Source of the DNA: Chryseobacterium sp. OSA05B
Lineage (GTDB): Bacteria; Bacteroidota; Bacteroidia; Flavobacteriales; Weeksellaceae
Assembly: GCF_019970065.1 (NCBI RefSeq)
Contig: NZ_JAHXYH010000002.1
Span: 62,001-126,000 of the forward strand
Reading direction: 5' to 3'
Length of the DNA stretch: 64,000 nt
Within the stretch, counting starts at the first letter, position 1. The number at the start of each line of letters is the position of its first letter. A model generated the notes under the pieces. The model made no database searches. It saw only the letters and a program-made list of their open reading frames with translations, and was not told where the DNA came from. Shown here one piece after another: positions 54,126 through 63,061 of this stretch. A program made the position numbers and the translations under genes.

Positions 54126-54836
54126 TTAAAGACTTTTTATCGCAGATTCCAAAGCCAGTTCCATCATCGGTTTAAGGGCTTTTTCTCTTTCGTCAGCAGA
54201 AATTTTTTCGTGGGTAGGAATAATATCAGTTACCGTAAGAATAGTCGCTGCGTTTTTTCCTAAATGCTGTGCATTCGCGAATAATCCGAAAGCTTCCATT
54301 TCTACAGCAGGACAGTTGTATTTCGTCGCAATGGCAGGAACATTAGGATCTTTTCTGTAGAAAATATCGCTGCTGTGTACATTGATCGCTTTGGTGGCTA
54401 AAGAAAGCTCCTGAGCCGTTTCATTAATGGTTCCGAAAATATTTCCCTGGTGAGGAAGAATATCATCTTCAATTTCCCATGCATATTTTGCATATGTACT
54501 TTCGCTGGCTGCATTTTCAATATTTAAAATATCAAAAAGTTTAAGGTCAGTCGTATAAGCTCCGCACGTCCCGATTCTGATGATGGTATCTACTTCATAC
54601 TCCGTAAATAATTCAAAAGAATAGATCCCGATGCTCGGAAAGCCCATTCCGCTGGCGCCTACAGTGATCTCTTTTCCTTTGTAAAGACCTGTATAATAAA
54701 AGATTCCTCTTGTTTTGCTTACCAGTTTAGCATTTTCCAAATAATTTTCAGCAATATATTGTGCACGAAGCGGATCCCCCGGCTGCAATACTACTTTAGC
54801 AATTTCTCCTTTTTTTGCACTGATGTGAATACTCAT
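54126..54836 (-). CDS. deoD: Purine-nucleoside phosphorylase, DeoD type
   Basis: A 236-residue enzyme from ATG 54836 (MSIHISAKKGEIAK). It splits purine nucleosides with phosphate in nucleoside salvage. Motifs are VVLQPGDPLRAQYIAEN (phosphate), GASGMGFPSIGIYSFEL, IRIGTCGAY, AVEMEAFGLFANAQ (ribose and base contacts) and TVTDIIPTHEKISADERE with the catalytic Asp in TD. The frame extends to a TTG at 54866, but this would span the promoter's -7 box. Confidence 0.93.
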   Translation of the reverse strand: MSIHISAKKGEIAKVVLQPGDPLRAQYIAENYLENAKLVSKTRGIFYYTGLYKGKEITVGASGMGFPSIGIYSFELFTEYEVDTIIRIGTCGAYTTDLKLFDILNIENAASESTYAKYAWEIEDDILPHQGNIFGTINETAQELSLATKAINVHSSDIFYRKDPNVPAIATKYNCPAVEMEAFGLFANAQHLGKNAATILTVTDIIPTHEKISADEREKALKPMMELALESAIKSL

Positions 54837-54854
54837 AATGTTATTTTGAAGGGA

Positions 54855-54888
54855 CAAAGATAGCAACTTTTAGATTGAAATATTCAAA
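54855..54888 (-). promoter_or_regulatory. Candidate promoter of deoD
   Basis: Minus-strand TATCTTTG (plus 54855-54862) fits TAnnTTTG and TTTG (plus 54885-54888) lies 22 bp upstream as a -33 box. Transcription would start about 15 bp before ATG 54836. Confidence 0.6.
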
Positions 54889-55156
54889 GGTTTGTTTCTC
54901 AATAGACTAAGTTTTTTAAGCATGAATTTCTATCATCTGAAAAGGTCTAGCGTATGGTAAAAAGAATCAATAATTTAATGCTCCAAACAACCATCATACG
55001 TTTCCAAAACCGATGAGGTTTAATCAACAATAATAATTAACAGAGAAACTAGAGTACCTTTTATTAATGCCAATAGAGTTTTAAAATAGAATAACACAGA
55101 AGAAGTATGGACAGCATCTCCTTCTTACTTTAGTAAAAGTTAAAAGATAGACCATA

Positions 55157-55546
55157 ATGAAAATTGAACATATCGCTTCTTGGGTAAAAGATCTGGAAAA
55201 GGTCAGAGAATTTTATGAGAAATATTTTGGAGCTGTTTGCAACGAGAAATACCATAATCCCGTAAAACATTTTCAGTCCTATTTTTTAAGTTTTGATAAC
55301 GGATGCCGCCTCGAAATCATGACCCGACCTGATATACAGGAAAGTGGAAATACGTACGATTCCCAGCAATACGGAATTATTCACCTTGCATTCTCTACGG
55401 GAAGTAAAGAAAAAGTAGATGAGCTCACTGAAACTTTAAGAAAGGACGGTTATACAATTGCCGGAGAACCTCGTACAACAGGTGATGGTTATTATGAAAG
55501 TGTCATTTTAGATCCTGAAAACAACATCATTGAAGTAACAGAGTGA
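55157..55546 (+). CDS. VOC-fold (glyoxalase/bleomycin-resistance-like) protein
   Basis: A 129-residue protein with two beta-alpha-beta-beta-beta units. Likely metal ligands are the His in MKIEHIASWVKDL, Glu in CRLEIMTRPD, His in GIIHLAFSTGS and Glu in NNIIEVTE. No signal peptide. Substrate is unknown; glyoxalase-like or antibiotic-binding functions are possible. It stands alone. The 290 bp upstream (54867-55156) hold no gene I can see, and a large hairpin follows. Confidence 0.88.
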   Translation: MKIEHIASWVKDLEKVREFYEKYFGAVCNEKYHNPVKHFQSYFLSFDNGCRLEIMTRPDIQESGNTYDSQQYGIIHLAFSTGSKEKVDELTETLRKDGYTIAGEPRTTGDGYYESVILDPENNIIEVTE

Positions 55547-55568
55547 TTTTGATCTGAAAGAACATTTT

Positions 55569-55617
55569 AGTTTAGGGTTTCGGGCCGCGTCGAAGACGCG
55601 GCCCGAAACCCTAAACT
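55569..55617. terminator. Perfect 23-bp GC-rich hairpin with GAA loop
   Basis: 55569-55591 pairs without mismatch to 55595-55617 around the loop GAA. The core is G/C-rich, in contrast to the A/T-rich neighbourhood. No T tract follows. It lies after the VOC gene and 160 bp before the next operon. Same loop and design as 46318-46350. Confidence 0.65.
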
Positions 55618-55783
55618 CTAAATCATCTGCACGATTTGCTCAATGCGAGAAAAAAAACAGAAAAAAGACTTTTATTATTAATTCGATCAACATATTTATT
55701 AATTATTCACCCCAAATATTATTTAACTGTCAATCATTCAGATAAAAATTTTATTCTCTGCGAAATAGTTTTATTTTTGTTAG

Positions 55784-56431
55784 ATGATGGAAACCAAGTC
55801 CCCATTTCTAGATACTATTTTTCTGCTGCGAAACAGCGGGTCCATTACTGTATTTTCGAACCTGCAGGAAATTTCTAAAATGGAAGAGCAGGAAGCAGGA
55901 GATTATTTTGAAGCAGAGTTCGAAAAAGAGAGATTGGAATTTTTATCTGGTGATCTGAATTGCAATAAAGAAGCTGCAGTTTGGGGAGCTAAAGTTTTAT
56001 ATCACAGTGCTCAGCTCTGTCTTATCCGGGAAAATACATCAAAAGATCTGGATAAACTGATTCCGAAGATGAAAATAACCACTGATGTTTCTTCCGTTTT
56101 GTCTGCTGATTTATCATTGAGGTTTTTACCACAGATCGCTTCCGTATTGCAAACCGCAGATCCGTATGACCCGTTGGTGAAAATTTTGGAAGATATTCTC
56201 ACGCAGTTTCATTATTCCGGAATAGGATATCCGCTGAATCTGGAGAAAATCAACTGGGAAAAAGAGCTTCAGGATAAGGTTTATAGAAAATTATATCTTG
56301 AAAGGATCGTTGAAAAGAAAGCCTATTCGTTGGCAGAAATTCCCTATATTAATAAATTGCTTATGGCAGATTTTGGACTTCATAAGGATATTTACTGGCG
56401 GGATTTAAAAATAGTTGCTCATGGAGATTAA
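55784..56431 (+). CDS. Unknown protein, first gene of the MoxR-vWA operon (possible bpX-type component)
   Basis: A 215-residue cytosolic, mostly helical protein from ATG 55784 (an ATG three bases later is possible). Sequences seen: FLLRNSGSITVFSNLQE, then WGAKVLYHSAQLCLIREN, then SLRFLPQIASVLQTADPYDP and ILTQFHYSGIGYPLNLE. It could be one of the small proteins of MoxR-vWA-beta-propeller systems (I think of bpX4) but this is recalled, not checked. It overlaps the next gene by 11 bp. Confidence 0.6.
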   Translation: MMETKSPFLDTIFLLRNSGSITVFSNLQEISKMEEQEAGDYFEAEFEKERLEFLSGDLNCNKEAAVWGAKVLYHSAQLCLIRENTSKDLDKLIPKMKITTDVSSVLSADLSLRFLPQIASVLQTADPYDPLVKILEDILTQFHYSGIGYPLNLEKINWEKELQDKVYRKLYLERIVEKKAYSLAEIPYINKLLMADFGLHKDIYWRDLKIVAHGD

Positions 56432-57137
56432 TACTGCAGTTGCATTAGGAGGAATAGTTGCTTCCTACTTTTTTGTGTTCTGTATTTTGGCATATTATGC
56501 CAATATTTTGATGTTTAAAACGAAAGTGAATGAGATTTGGATGTTCATGTCCTTTTCAAAACCCTTGTATGCCTACACCATAAAAAATGATCTCAGAATT
56601 AAGTTTGGCTATATTCCCCTTTCCAGCCTTGTGAAAACAGATTCAGGAGGGGAAGTGGGGCTTAATGATGATGAACTGAAGAAATATGACAGGCGGACTA
56701 TGAAAAATGCCTTTATTTTTCATGGAATGATGGGAACTATCCTCAACGTTTTAATTGTTGCTGTCAGTTGGATTTCAGGGTATGATTCCCTTGTGATTTT
56801 TAAAGATTTCGGAACCCATATCTGGCTGCTGTTTTCAGGAAAGAATGACTTTTCTGGGTTTGTAAATTTTATTCACAGCCAATACACCGCATACGGGAAG
56901 CATTTTTTTATTTTTTTAAGTGTGGGAATATATTTTATTTTTATCTCACTGGTCATGATGATTTCCTCACTGTATTCCTTCCTATCGGCGCTTATGGGCC
57001 TTGTGATAATAGTTGGATACTTTGTTGTAGGCTTTAAATTTCTAGAACTTCCATTTACTTTTTATATTGATCTTATTCTTTCACTGATTGTAATTGGATT
57101 TATATACTTTTTACTGTTAAGATTTTTCATTAAATAA
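56421..57137 (+). CDS. Membrane protein of the MoxR-vWA operon, about five helices
   Basis: A 238-residue protein starting at ATG 56421 (MEINTAVALGG); a TTG two codons earlier is less likely. Hydrophobic segments lie near residues 5-30, 103-128, 160-185, 188-210 and 212-237. A soluble loop of about 60 residues, with a conserved-looking FGYIPLSSLVKTDSGGEVG, separates the first two. No family recognised. It overlaps the gene before by 11 bp and is 6 bp before the MoxR gene, so it is in the same operon. Confidence 0.68.
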   Translation: MEINTAVALGGIVASYFFVFCILAYYANILMFKTKVNEIWMFMSFSKPLYAYTIKNDLRIKFGYIPLSSLVKTDSGGEVGLNDDELKKYDRRTMKNAFIFHGMMGTILNVLIVAVSWISGYDSLVIFKDFGTHIWLLFSGKNDFSGFVNFIHSQYTAYGKHFFIFLSVGIYFIFISLVMMISSLYSFLSALMGLVIIVGYFVVGFKFLELPFTFYIDLILSLIVIGFIYFLLLRFFIK

Positions 57138-57143
57138 ATACTA

Positions 57144-58277
57144 ATGACTCAAAATATCACAAAACTCAATACCGTTCTCAACTACGTAAAAGACACCTTC
57201 GTAGGAAAAAATGATGTCGTAGACCTGCTGGGAATATGTCTTCTGGCCAAAGAAAACGCGTTTTTATACGGACCACCGGGAACCGCAAAATCTGCGATTG
57301 TAAGAACGCTGTCCAAAACAGTGAAAGACGGCAAAAACTTTGAATATTTGCTGACCCGTTTCACAGAACCGAACGAAATTTTCGGACCATTTGATATCAG
57401 AAAATTAAAAGAAGGTGAGCTTCTTACGAATACCGAAGGCATGATGCCGGAAGCTTCACTGGTTTTCCTGGATGAGATTTTCAATGCCAATTCTGCCATC
57501 CTGAATTCACTGCTGATGGCTCTGAACGAGAAAATTTTCAAAAGAGGAAAAGAAACAAAACATTTACCAGCGCTTATGTTTGTTGGAGCCAGTAATGTTC
57601 TTCCCGAAGATGAATCTTTGAACGCATTATTTGACCGTTTTCTGGTGAGAATTAATGTTGATTATGTAAATCCTGATCTGCTTCAGCAAGTACTTCTTGC
57701 CGGAAGAAAGCTCGAAAACGAAACGGTAACTGATATTCCGGAAATTCTGACAGACGAAATCAGAGAACTTCAGAATCTGTGTAAAGCAGTAGATCTGAGA
57801 CCTATTTACGAAGTCTATTTAAATACGATCATCAGCTTAAGAAATACGGGAATTGCCATTTCAGACCGTAGAGCGGTAAAACTTCAGAACCTGATCGCGG
57901 CCAGCGCTCTGATCTGCGGAAGAAATGAAGCCGTGCTTTCTGATCTTTGGGTACTGAAAAATATCTGGGACACAGAAGAACAGATCGAAATCCTGGAAGG
58001 GATCATCAACAGAACCATTGAAAAAGATGACAACCCGAAATCCCATCCACAGGCGATGCAGAACAAAACTCCGAATCCGGAGGAAGTAATGAAGGATGTA
58101 AAAATTCTCGTGGAAAAATGGAACAGCGGAACGTTGAGTTTTGAAGAACAGAATGTGATCAAAGATAAATTGAGATACCTGCAGACCCGTTGCGACTGGA
58201 TCAGAAATCCGGAGCAGAAGCAGTATATCCAGCAAGAAATTGAGAGCTTATGGCAGAAGATCCTTCAAACGGTATAA
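57144..58277 (+). CDS. MoxR/RavA-type AAA+ ATPase
   Basis: A 377-residue AAA+ protein. Walker A is FLYGPPGTAKSAIVR (residues about 40-54), Walker B is LVFLDEIFNANSAIL, sensor 1 is MFVGASNVLPEDESLNALFDR with the arginine finger in FDRFLVRI. The C-terminal lid and a helical tail follow (residues 220-377). MoxR ATPases act as chaperones with a vWA-domain partner, which here is two genes downstream. The 3' end overlaps the next gene by 28 bp. This is the energy component of the operon. Confidence 0.92.
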   Translation: MTQNITKLNTVLNYVKDTFVGKNDVVDLLGICLLAKENAFLYGPPGTAKSAIVRTLSKTVKDGKNFEYLLTRFTEPNEIFGPFDIRKLKEGELLTNTEGMMPEASLVFLDEIFNANSAILNSLLMALNEKIFKRGKETKHLPALMFVGASNVLPEDESLNALFDRFLVRINVDYVNPDLLQQVLLAGRKLENETVTDIPEILTDEIRELQNLCKAVDLRPIYEVYLNTIISLRNTGIAISDRRAVKLQNLIAASALICGRNEAVLSDLWVLKNIWDTEEQIEILEGIINRTIEKDDNPKSHPQAMQNKTPNPEEVMKDVKILVEKWNSGTLSFEEQNVIKDKLRYLQTRCDWIRNPEQKQYIQQEIESLWQKILQTV

Positions 58278-58993
58278 AAGAATTCTGGGCAGAACTTCCC
58301 CGCGCCGATGAAGATTTTCTGGGCGCCATCCGGGACTGGAAAAATGTACAGATTGCAGTAGACGACGAGACGGTTTGGCTGAAGGGCTTCACCGAAGAGC
58401 AGGCTGTATCCGCAGATATCCAGCAGCTGCCTAATTTTATGCTTTACGAACTGCGCGACGGACTTTTGTTCAAAAAAGAAGCATTGGTACCCAGCAAAAA
58501 GATGAGAACAGCTTTGCTTTGGTCGCCAATAGATAAAGCATTACGACTTACGTTTCCTGCTTCCAACAATAATTATTTTGGAATCAGCGAAAAGGTGGAA
58601 GTCAGATTGAAACCGGGGAATGAAGAACAGCCTGCCATTGCATTGTTAAGTTCAATAACAGAAATTAAAGACAGTATTCCTGCACAGCCGAATTTCAAAC
58701 TGGATAAAATAGAATGGGCAGTGATTGATGATAAAGCATTGTTTCTGGGAACACCGCTGTTGAGTCTGCCCGGAAAAACCTACTGGACCAGAGACGGTCA
58801 TCTTTTGCCTTCAGGTTTTGATTTCGAATTTAAAAATTTGAGTTCACTCCTGCAGCAGCAATATAACAAAGCGTCGGACAAATGGCTGTTATGGAAAGAA
58901 GACGGAACTTATCTTCCTGTGAAAAAAGAAGATTTCCGGAAACTGTCTGTAAGCTCATTCCACCTTACTGAAAAAACAAAAGAATGGATTTAA
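58250..58993 (+). CDS. Unknown protein of the MoxR-vWA operon (possible bpX-type beta-rich component)
   Basis: A 247-residue cytosolic protein, beta-rich by pattern, with acidic and tryptophan-bearing segments: EFWAELPRADEDFLGAIRDW, WLKGFTEEQAVSADIQQLP, YWTRDGHLLPSGFDFEF and WLLWKEDGTYLPVKKEDF. It may belong to the beta-propeller-associated families of MoxR-vWA systems; a specific bpX number is not certain. It overlaps MoxR by 28 bp and the vWA gene by 10 bp, so it is strictly co-translated. Confidence 0.65.
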   Translation: MAEDPSNGIKEFWAELPRADEDFLGAIRDWKNVQIAVDDETVWLKGFTEEQAVSADIQQLPNFMLYELRDGLLFKKEALVPSKKMRTALLWSPIDKALRLTFPASNNNYFGISEKVEVRLKPGNEEQPAIALLSSITEIKDSIPAQPNFKLDKIEWAVIDDKALFLGTPLLSLPGKTYWTRDGHLLPSGFDFEFKNLSSLLQQQYNKASDKWLLWKEDGTYLPVKKEDFRKLSVSSFHLTEKTKEWI

Positions 58994-61365
58994 ACGAATA
59001 TTTCCAGTCATACGAAAACTACTTTTGGGAGTGGGAGACCGACGAGGATATCGCCGGTGATTCCGGGTACCATGATCATAATCTCATCTCGATTCCGGGC
59101 GTTGGGGCCATAGCCTACAGACCTTATGTGATGGAGATATTGAAAGAGCTACAACCGCAGGGATGGCCTCCTTTTGGTGCATTACTAATGGTTTTATATG
59201 CCATGCAGGACGGTTATACAGATTTTGCAGGTCCTCTGAAACATACGGCTAATTTTCACAGCATTGGAAATTTCGACTTCACCGCCGAGAAGAGTATTGA
59301 GTTTCTTGAAAAGTTGAAATCATTAAACAGAGTTTATAAGCATGGACAAAACAGGATCGTTCTGTTTCAGACCCTTTTTCAGGATGCACACAATAGGATC
59401 GCTCCCGGTAAAGCAGAAATGATCCTGACGATTTACCACAAAAGACCATACATCTTGGCAGCAAGTGCGGAGAAGAAATATGCAGGACCGTCCGCCATCA
59501 ACAGAGACTTAAGCGCATTAGACCTGTTGAATGAAAAATTCCCAACAGTACAGTCTATTATTGATGCCATGAAGGATCACATCGACGAGCCTGAGCTGGA
59601 CGATGAACTTGTAGAAGAAGAAACTACGGTAGAAACCGATAAAGATTTTATCCAGCAACTAATCGAAGAGCCGAAAACCTTTCAGGTAGGAAGTCTGATA
59701 AAAAGAATCTGGAGCGGACTGAGAATTCCGATGCGTCATTTATCTCCCGGGGAACAGCCCATCGGAGGAATTTCCGATATGGCGAATAAAGGTGATCTCC
59801 ATAGAATGCTGCTTTCTGAATTTGCCAATGAAGATGAAGTGTTCATGAACCGTATCGCGAATAATGAAGCCTTGTACATCCAGAGAGAGATTCCGCCGGA
59901 AGAAAATATATTTGAAAGAGCGATTTTAATAGATACTTCCCTGAGAAACTGGGGAACGCCTAAAGTATTGGCGTTTGCATCAGCTATTGCGGTAATCAGA
60001 CATCCGAAAGCCCATTCGGAGTGTAAGGTTTTTGCATTAGGACAGGCCGGATTGTCGGTATCTCTCGATAAAACGGAAGACGTTATTGAAAACCTGAATC
60101 AGGTGAGTCCGATTCTGGAAGTTTCGGAAGCACTTGGGAAGTTTTTTAATGAGGACCATCCTGAAAAAGACCTTGAAGTATTCTTCATTACTAATCAGGA
60201 AAACCTTGCTGATGAAAAAGTGCGGAAAGTGATCCACGAAAACAGGGACCGCCTGAAATTTCTGATCACGACTTCCTCAGATGGCGAACTGAATTTTTAT
60301 AAACATCATAAAGGAGCCCGGAAACATATTCAAAAGATAAAACTCCCATTACAGGAATTGTGGGCCAATCCGCCACAGCGTAAATTGAAAGCGACGACCA
60401 TTAATGGCAAAAAAACGGATCTTCCACAAAATTATCCGATCCTGTTTCCGACTCCGTCCAATAAAATTGCCCAGTTTTTATACGAAGGTGAATTTTATAT
60501 TTTAAGTTCAAAGAAGCAATTGCTGAAAACATATCTTTCCGATAACTATTATGACCGCAGCTCTTACGACTACTACAAAACATATCATGGATGCGAAGTC
60601 CTGATTGAAGATATTTCCGTAAAACCGAGAGGACAGTTTGCCCTGGCAAAAAATAAGCAGCAACAGTTTATCCTCTGCCAGTATCAGCCGGATAAAAAAC
60701 TCATCTCCAAACTGAATCTGAATACAAAAGAATATTCTGAATTCAACGTTACAGGATTGAATATCCCGAGCTCGTACCATTTGATCTATTTCAGCAGGAA
60801 CTTTTATCTGCATCAGCCTACAAATTCTTCCCTTTACAAAATCAGTCTGGAAGGAAATATATCGGTAGAATCCGTTTTTAATGATGACCGTGAAATAGAC
60901 AAGAATATTGCAAAAGCTGAAACCGAAGTCGCCAAGCTGAACCGAAGCGGAATGAAAATCATCAGCAATTTCAACCGGATGGGAATCAATGAAAATAATA
61001 ATCTGGTGATCTCAGGAAATGAACTTTGCAGGTTGTATGACAATTCACTGAACCTTTACAAAAACAGATTTACAGTGAAGATTCTTGCTGAACAAAACAA
61101 AAATAAATTTACATTTCAGGACGGAAGCGAGATCATTACGGATCCCCGTGGAATGCTTACTTTTAATAGCAGCAATACCGGAATTCCCACATTTTATATT
61201 CCCTCCACGGAATATGGTTTCCTGGCATTGTCTACGATTACGGAGTATGGCGGTTCAGAATATTATCTTCCGAAACAGACGCTTTTGAAAGTAAAAACCC
61301 TGGAAGAAATGTATTCCCAGTATTTAACCGCATTTATTGATCAGATTTTGGATTATGGAGCTTAG
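58984..61365 (+). CDS. vWA-like protein with C-terminal beta-propeller-like region
   Basis: A 793-residue protein without signal peptide. Residues 1-170 are a helical domain (LISIPGVGAIAYRPYVMEIL). A vWA-like Rossmann domain spans about 310-470, with the metal-site motif ILIDTSLRNWGTPK (Asp317) replacing DxSxS and an otherwise normal fold (VLAFASAIAV, LEVFFITNQE). The rest (about 480-793) has repeated beta segments, e.g. IAQFLYEGEFYILSSKKQLL and QQFILCQYQPDKKLISKL, like a propeller. This fits the vWA partner of MoxR. The incomplete MIDAS motif may weaken metal binding. Overlaps both neighbours. Confidence 0.75.
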   Translation: MDLNEYFQSYENYFWEWETDEDIAGDSGYHDHNLISIPGVGAIAYRPYVMEILKELQPQGWPPFGALLMVLYAMQDGYTDFAGPLKHTANFHSIGNFDFTAEKSIEFLEKLKSLNRVYKHGQNRIVLFQTLFQDAHNRIAPGKAEMILTIYHKRPYILAASAEKKYAGPSAINRDLSALDLLNEKFPTVQSIIDAMKDHIDEPELDDELVEEETTVETDKDFIQQLIEEPKTFQVGSLIKRIWSGLRIPMRHLSPGEQPIGGISDMANKGDLHRMLLSEFANEDEVFMNRIANNEALYIQREIPPEENIFERAILIDTSLRNWGTPKVLAFASAIAVIRHPKAHSECKVFALGQAGLSVSLDKTEDVIENLNQVSPILEVSEALGKFFNEDHPEKDLEVFFITNQENLADEKVRKVIHENRDRLKFLITTSSDGELNFYKHHKGARKHIQKIKLPLQELWANPPQRKLKATTINGKKTDLPQNYPILFPTPSNKIAQFLYEGEFYILSSKKQLLKTYLSDNYYDRSSYDYYKTYHGCEVLIEDISVKPRGQFALAKNKQQQFILCQYQPDKKLISKLNLNTKEYSEFNVTGLNIPSSYHLIYFSRNFYLHQPTNSSLYKISLEGNISVESVFNDDREIDKNIAKAETEVAKLNRSGMKIISNFNRMGINENNNLVISGNELCRLYDNSLNLYKNRFTVKILAEQNKNKFTFQDGSEIITDPRGMLTFNSSNTGIPTFYIPSTEYGFLALSTITEYGGSEYYLPKQTLLKVKTLEEMYSQYLTAFIDQILDYGA

Positions 61366-63061
61366 AATAAAACCTTTTCCGAAAAACAGCTATCCTAAGA
61401 AAGGGGTTTTGATCAAAGATCCGTCCCCGAAGGTATGGCTTAACGAAATGGAAATATTGGGACTCGATCTCAATAAAGTAAAATCCTATGCGATTCCGGC
61501 GGATCAGCCTAATGTTCTGTACGGATGTCTGCTGGTATTTTATCATGAAGCTCCTCAGGAAATTGGAAAGAATGCCTATTTTCAGTGTGTAGACGATCAA
61601 CTATTTATCCCTGAAAATACGATATTTTATCCAAAGATCAATCCTGAAGACTGGCAGTCAGCGGGGGCTAAATTAATGATCATACATCCTGAATTTGGGT
61701 TCGTCAAACTGTCAGAAGAAATAGACTGGCTTTCTATGGTGCAGGAACCTGAAATAGCACAGGGTAAAGTAAGAAAACCTTCGAATGGTGTGAAAATCCC
61801 TCTACATATTGAGAGTTTTACGGTTGAGATGGATGACGAAAAAATTCTGGCGGCCCTCCAGCAACCGAAGAACGAAGAAGAATGGATGAAAAACCTGCCT
61901 TTTGATCTTAAAAAAGTCATGGCCGGGAATAAAAAAGAGATTGAGAAGTATTTACAATATATAGAAAAATATCCTGACAGAGCGGTAGAACTGGGCGTAC
62001 CATTGGATATTATGGGAACTTCCCGTGGTGATGGCTTTGGAAACTTTACGTTTGGAAACAGCTGGCTGGATACCCTGTTCGGAGGCTCCGGAGATAAAAA
62101 AGAAACCGCAGGAACCCGCAATTTCCGCAGAATATTCTGGGCTGTTGTCGTAATCGCGATACTATTCAGGATTTTTATGCCTTCAGATAAAGACAAGACG
62201 CTGAAAGAAGATTTTCTCGTTTCATCCGGTAAAATTATGAACGGTGCTGATAAAACCCGCGCTGATATGATCGCATATCAATCCGGAGTGACGGATATTG
62301 ATATGAAAATTGATTCCATTTACGGAAAAACAAGAAAAAAACTATCCCGTGAATATTCTGCAGCCGGTGCTGCCATGTCAAAAGATCAAAACGAAAGGGA
62401 ACAATATAAAAAAGCAGGAGGGAGAAATCTAGGAGAAGTTGGTAACGACATCGAAAAGCTCAACAGCAGAGAACAGAACAGCAGAGATTCCCTGAAAATC
62501 GTTTACTCAAAAAAGATAACGAAACATCTGGTTCAGCAGGAAGCCCCGATGAAACGCCGCATTACGGATTCCCTGAAACAGTACAGTAAAGGAAAGCCTG
62601 TGAATGGAGAGATTGTGAAATTTGTTTTAAAGAAAAAGCAGGTGCTCATGGCAGATTCTCTTGGAAAACTGTACGGAACGCTTGATATGATGGAGCTTCC
62701 TCCGTCTCCGATTAAAGATTCAAAAATTGGAAAGCTGGAGTCCGGCGAGAGCAGTTCACCTGAAAAAACAAAAGTTTCGGATATCTTCTATCTTGTGATT
62801 TTTATGTTTGGGGCGGTGGGAATCTATTCTTTCATCTTCAAAAGGAAATCATTAAACCTTGGAGGAGACAGCGTGCCGCTTTGGGTAAAGATTATTTTGT
62901 CGGTATTCCTTGTTTCCATGCTGGTGTATCTTTTTTATCCACTGATAAAAATGTTCGGCTACAACTGGTTTGTATGGATTCTGGTGATCTGTGTCATCCT
63001 TCTTCTGTACAGACTGTTCAGCGAAGATAAAACCATTTTAAACCCTGAAGACGATGAATAA
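61355..63061 (+). CDS. Membrane protein of the MoxR-vWA operon with N-terminal bpX-like region
   Basis: A 568-residue protein from ATG 61355 (the frame extends to a TTG at 61337). Residues 1-130 form a soluble domain (WLNEMEILGLDLNKVKSYA, NVLYGCLLVFYHEAPQEIG). A helical region follows with a first membrane helix near residues 262-278 (FWAVVVIAILFRIF), then a charged coiled-coil part (290-450), then three more helices near 470-490, 508-528 and 533-553. It could be a bpX6-like membrane component, a guess. It overlaps its neighbours by 11 and 8 bp. Confidence 0.68.
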   Translation: MELRIKPFPKNSYPKKGVLIKDPSPKVWLNEMEILGLDLNKVKSYAIPADQPNVLYGCLLVFYHEAPQEIGKNAYFQCVDDQLFIPENTIFYPKINPEDWQSAGAKLMIIHPEFGFVKLSEEIDWLSMVQEPEIAQGKVRKPSNGVKIPLHIESFTVEMDDEKILAALQQPKNEEEWMKNLPFDLKKVMAGNKKEIEKYLQYIEKYPDRAVELGVPLDIMGTSRGDGFGNFTFGNSWLDTLFGGSGDKKETAGTRNFRRIFWAVVVIAILFRIFMPSDKDKTLKEDFLVSSGKIMNGADKTRADMIAYQSGVTDIDMKIDSIYGKTRKKLSREYSAAGAAMSKDQNEREQYKKAGGRNLGEVGNDIEKLNSREQNSRDSLKIVYSKKITKHLVQQEAPMKRRITDSLKQYSKGKPVNGEIVKFVLKKKQVLMADSLGKLYGTLDMMELPPSPIKDSKIGKLESGESSSPEKTKVSDIFYLVIFMFGAVGIYSFIFKRKSLNLGGDSVPLWVKIILSVFLVSMLVYLFYPLIKMFGYNWFVWILVICVILLLYRLFSEDKTILNPEDDE

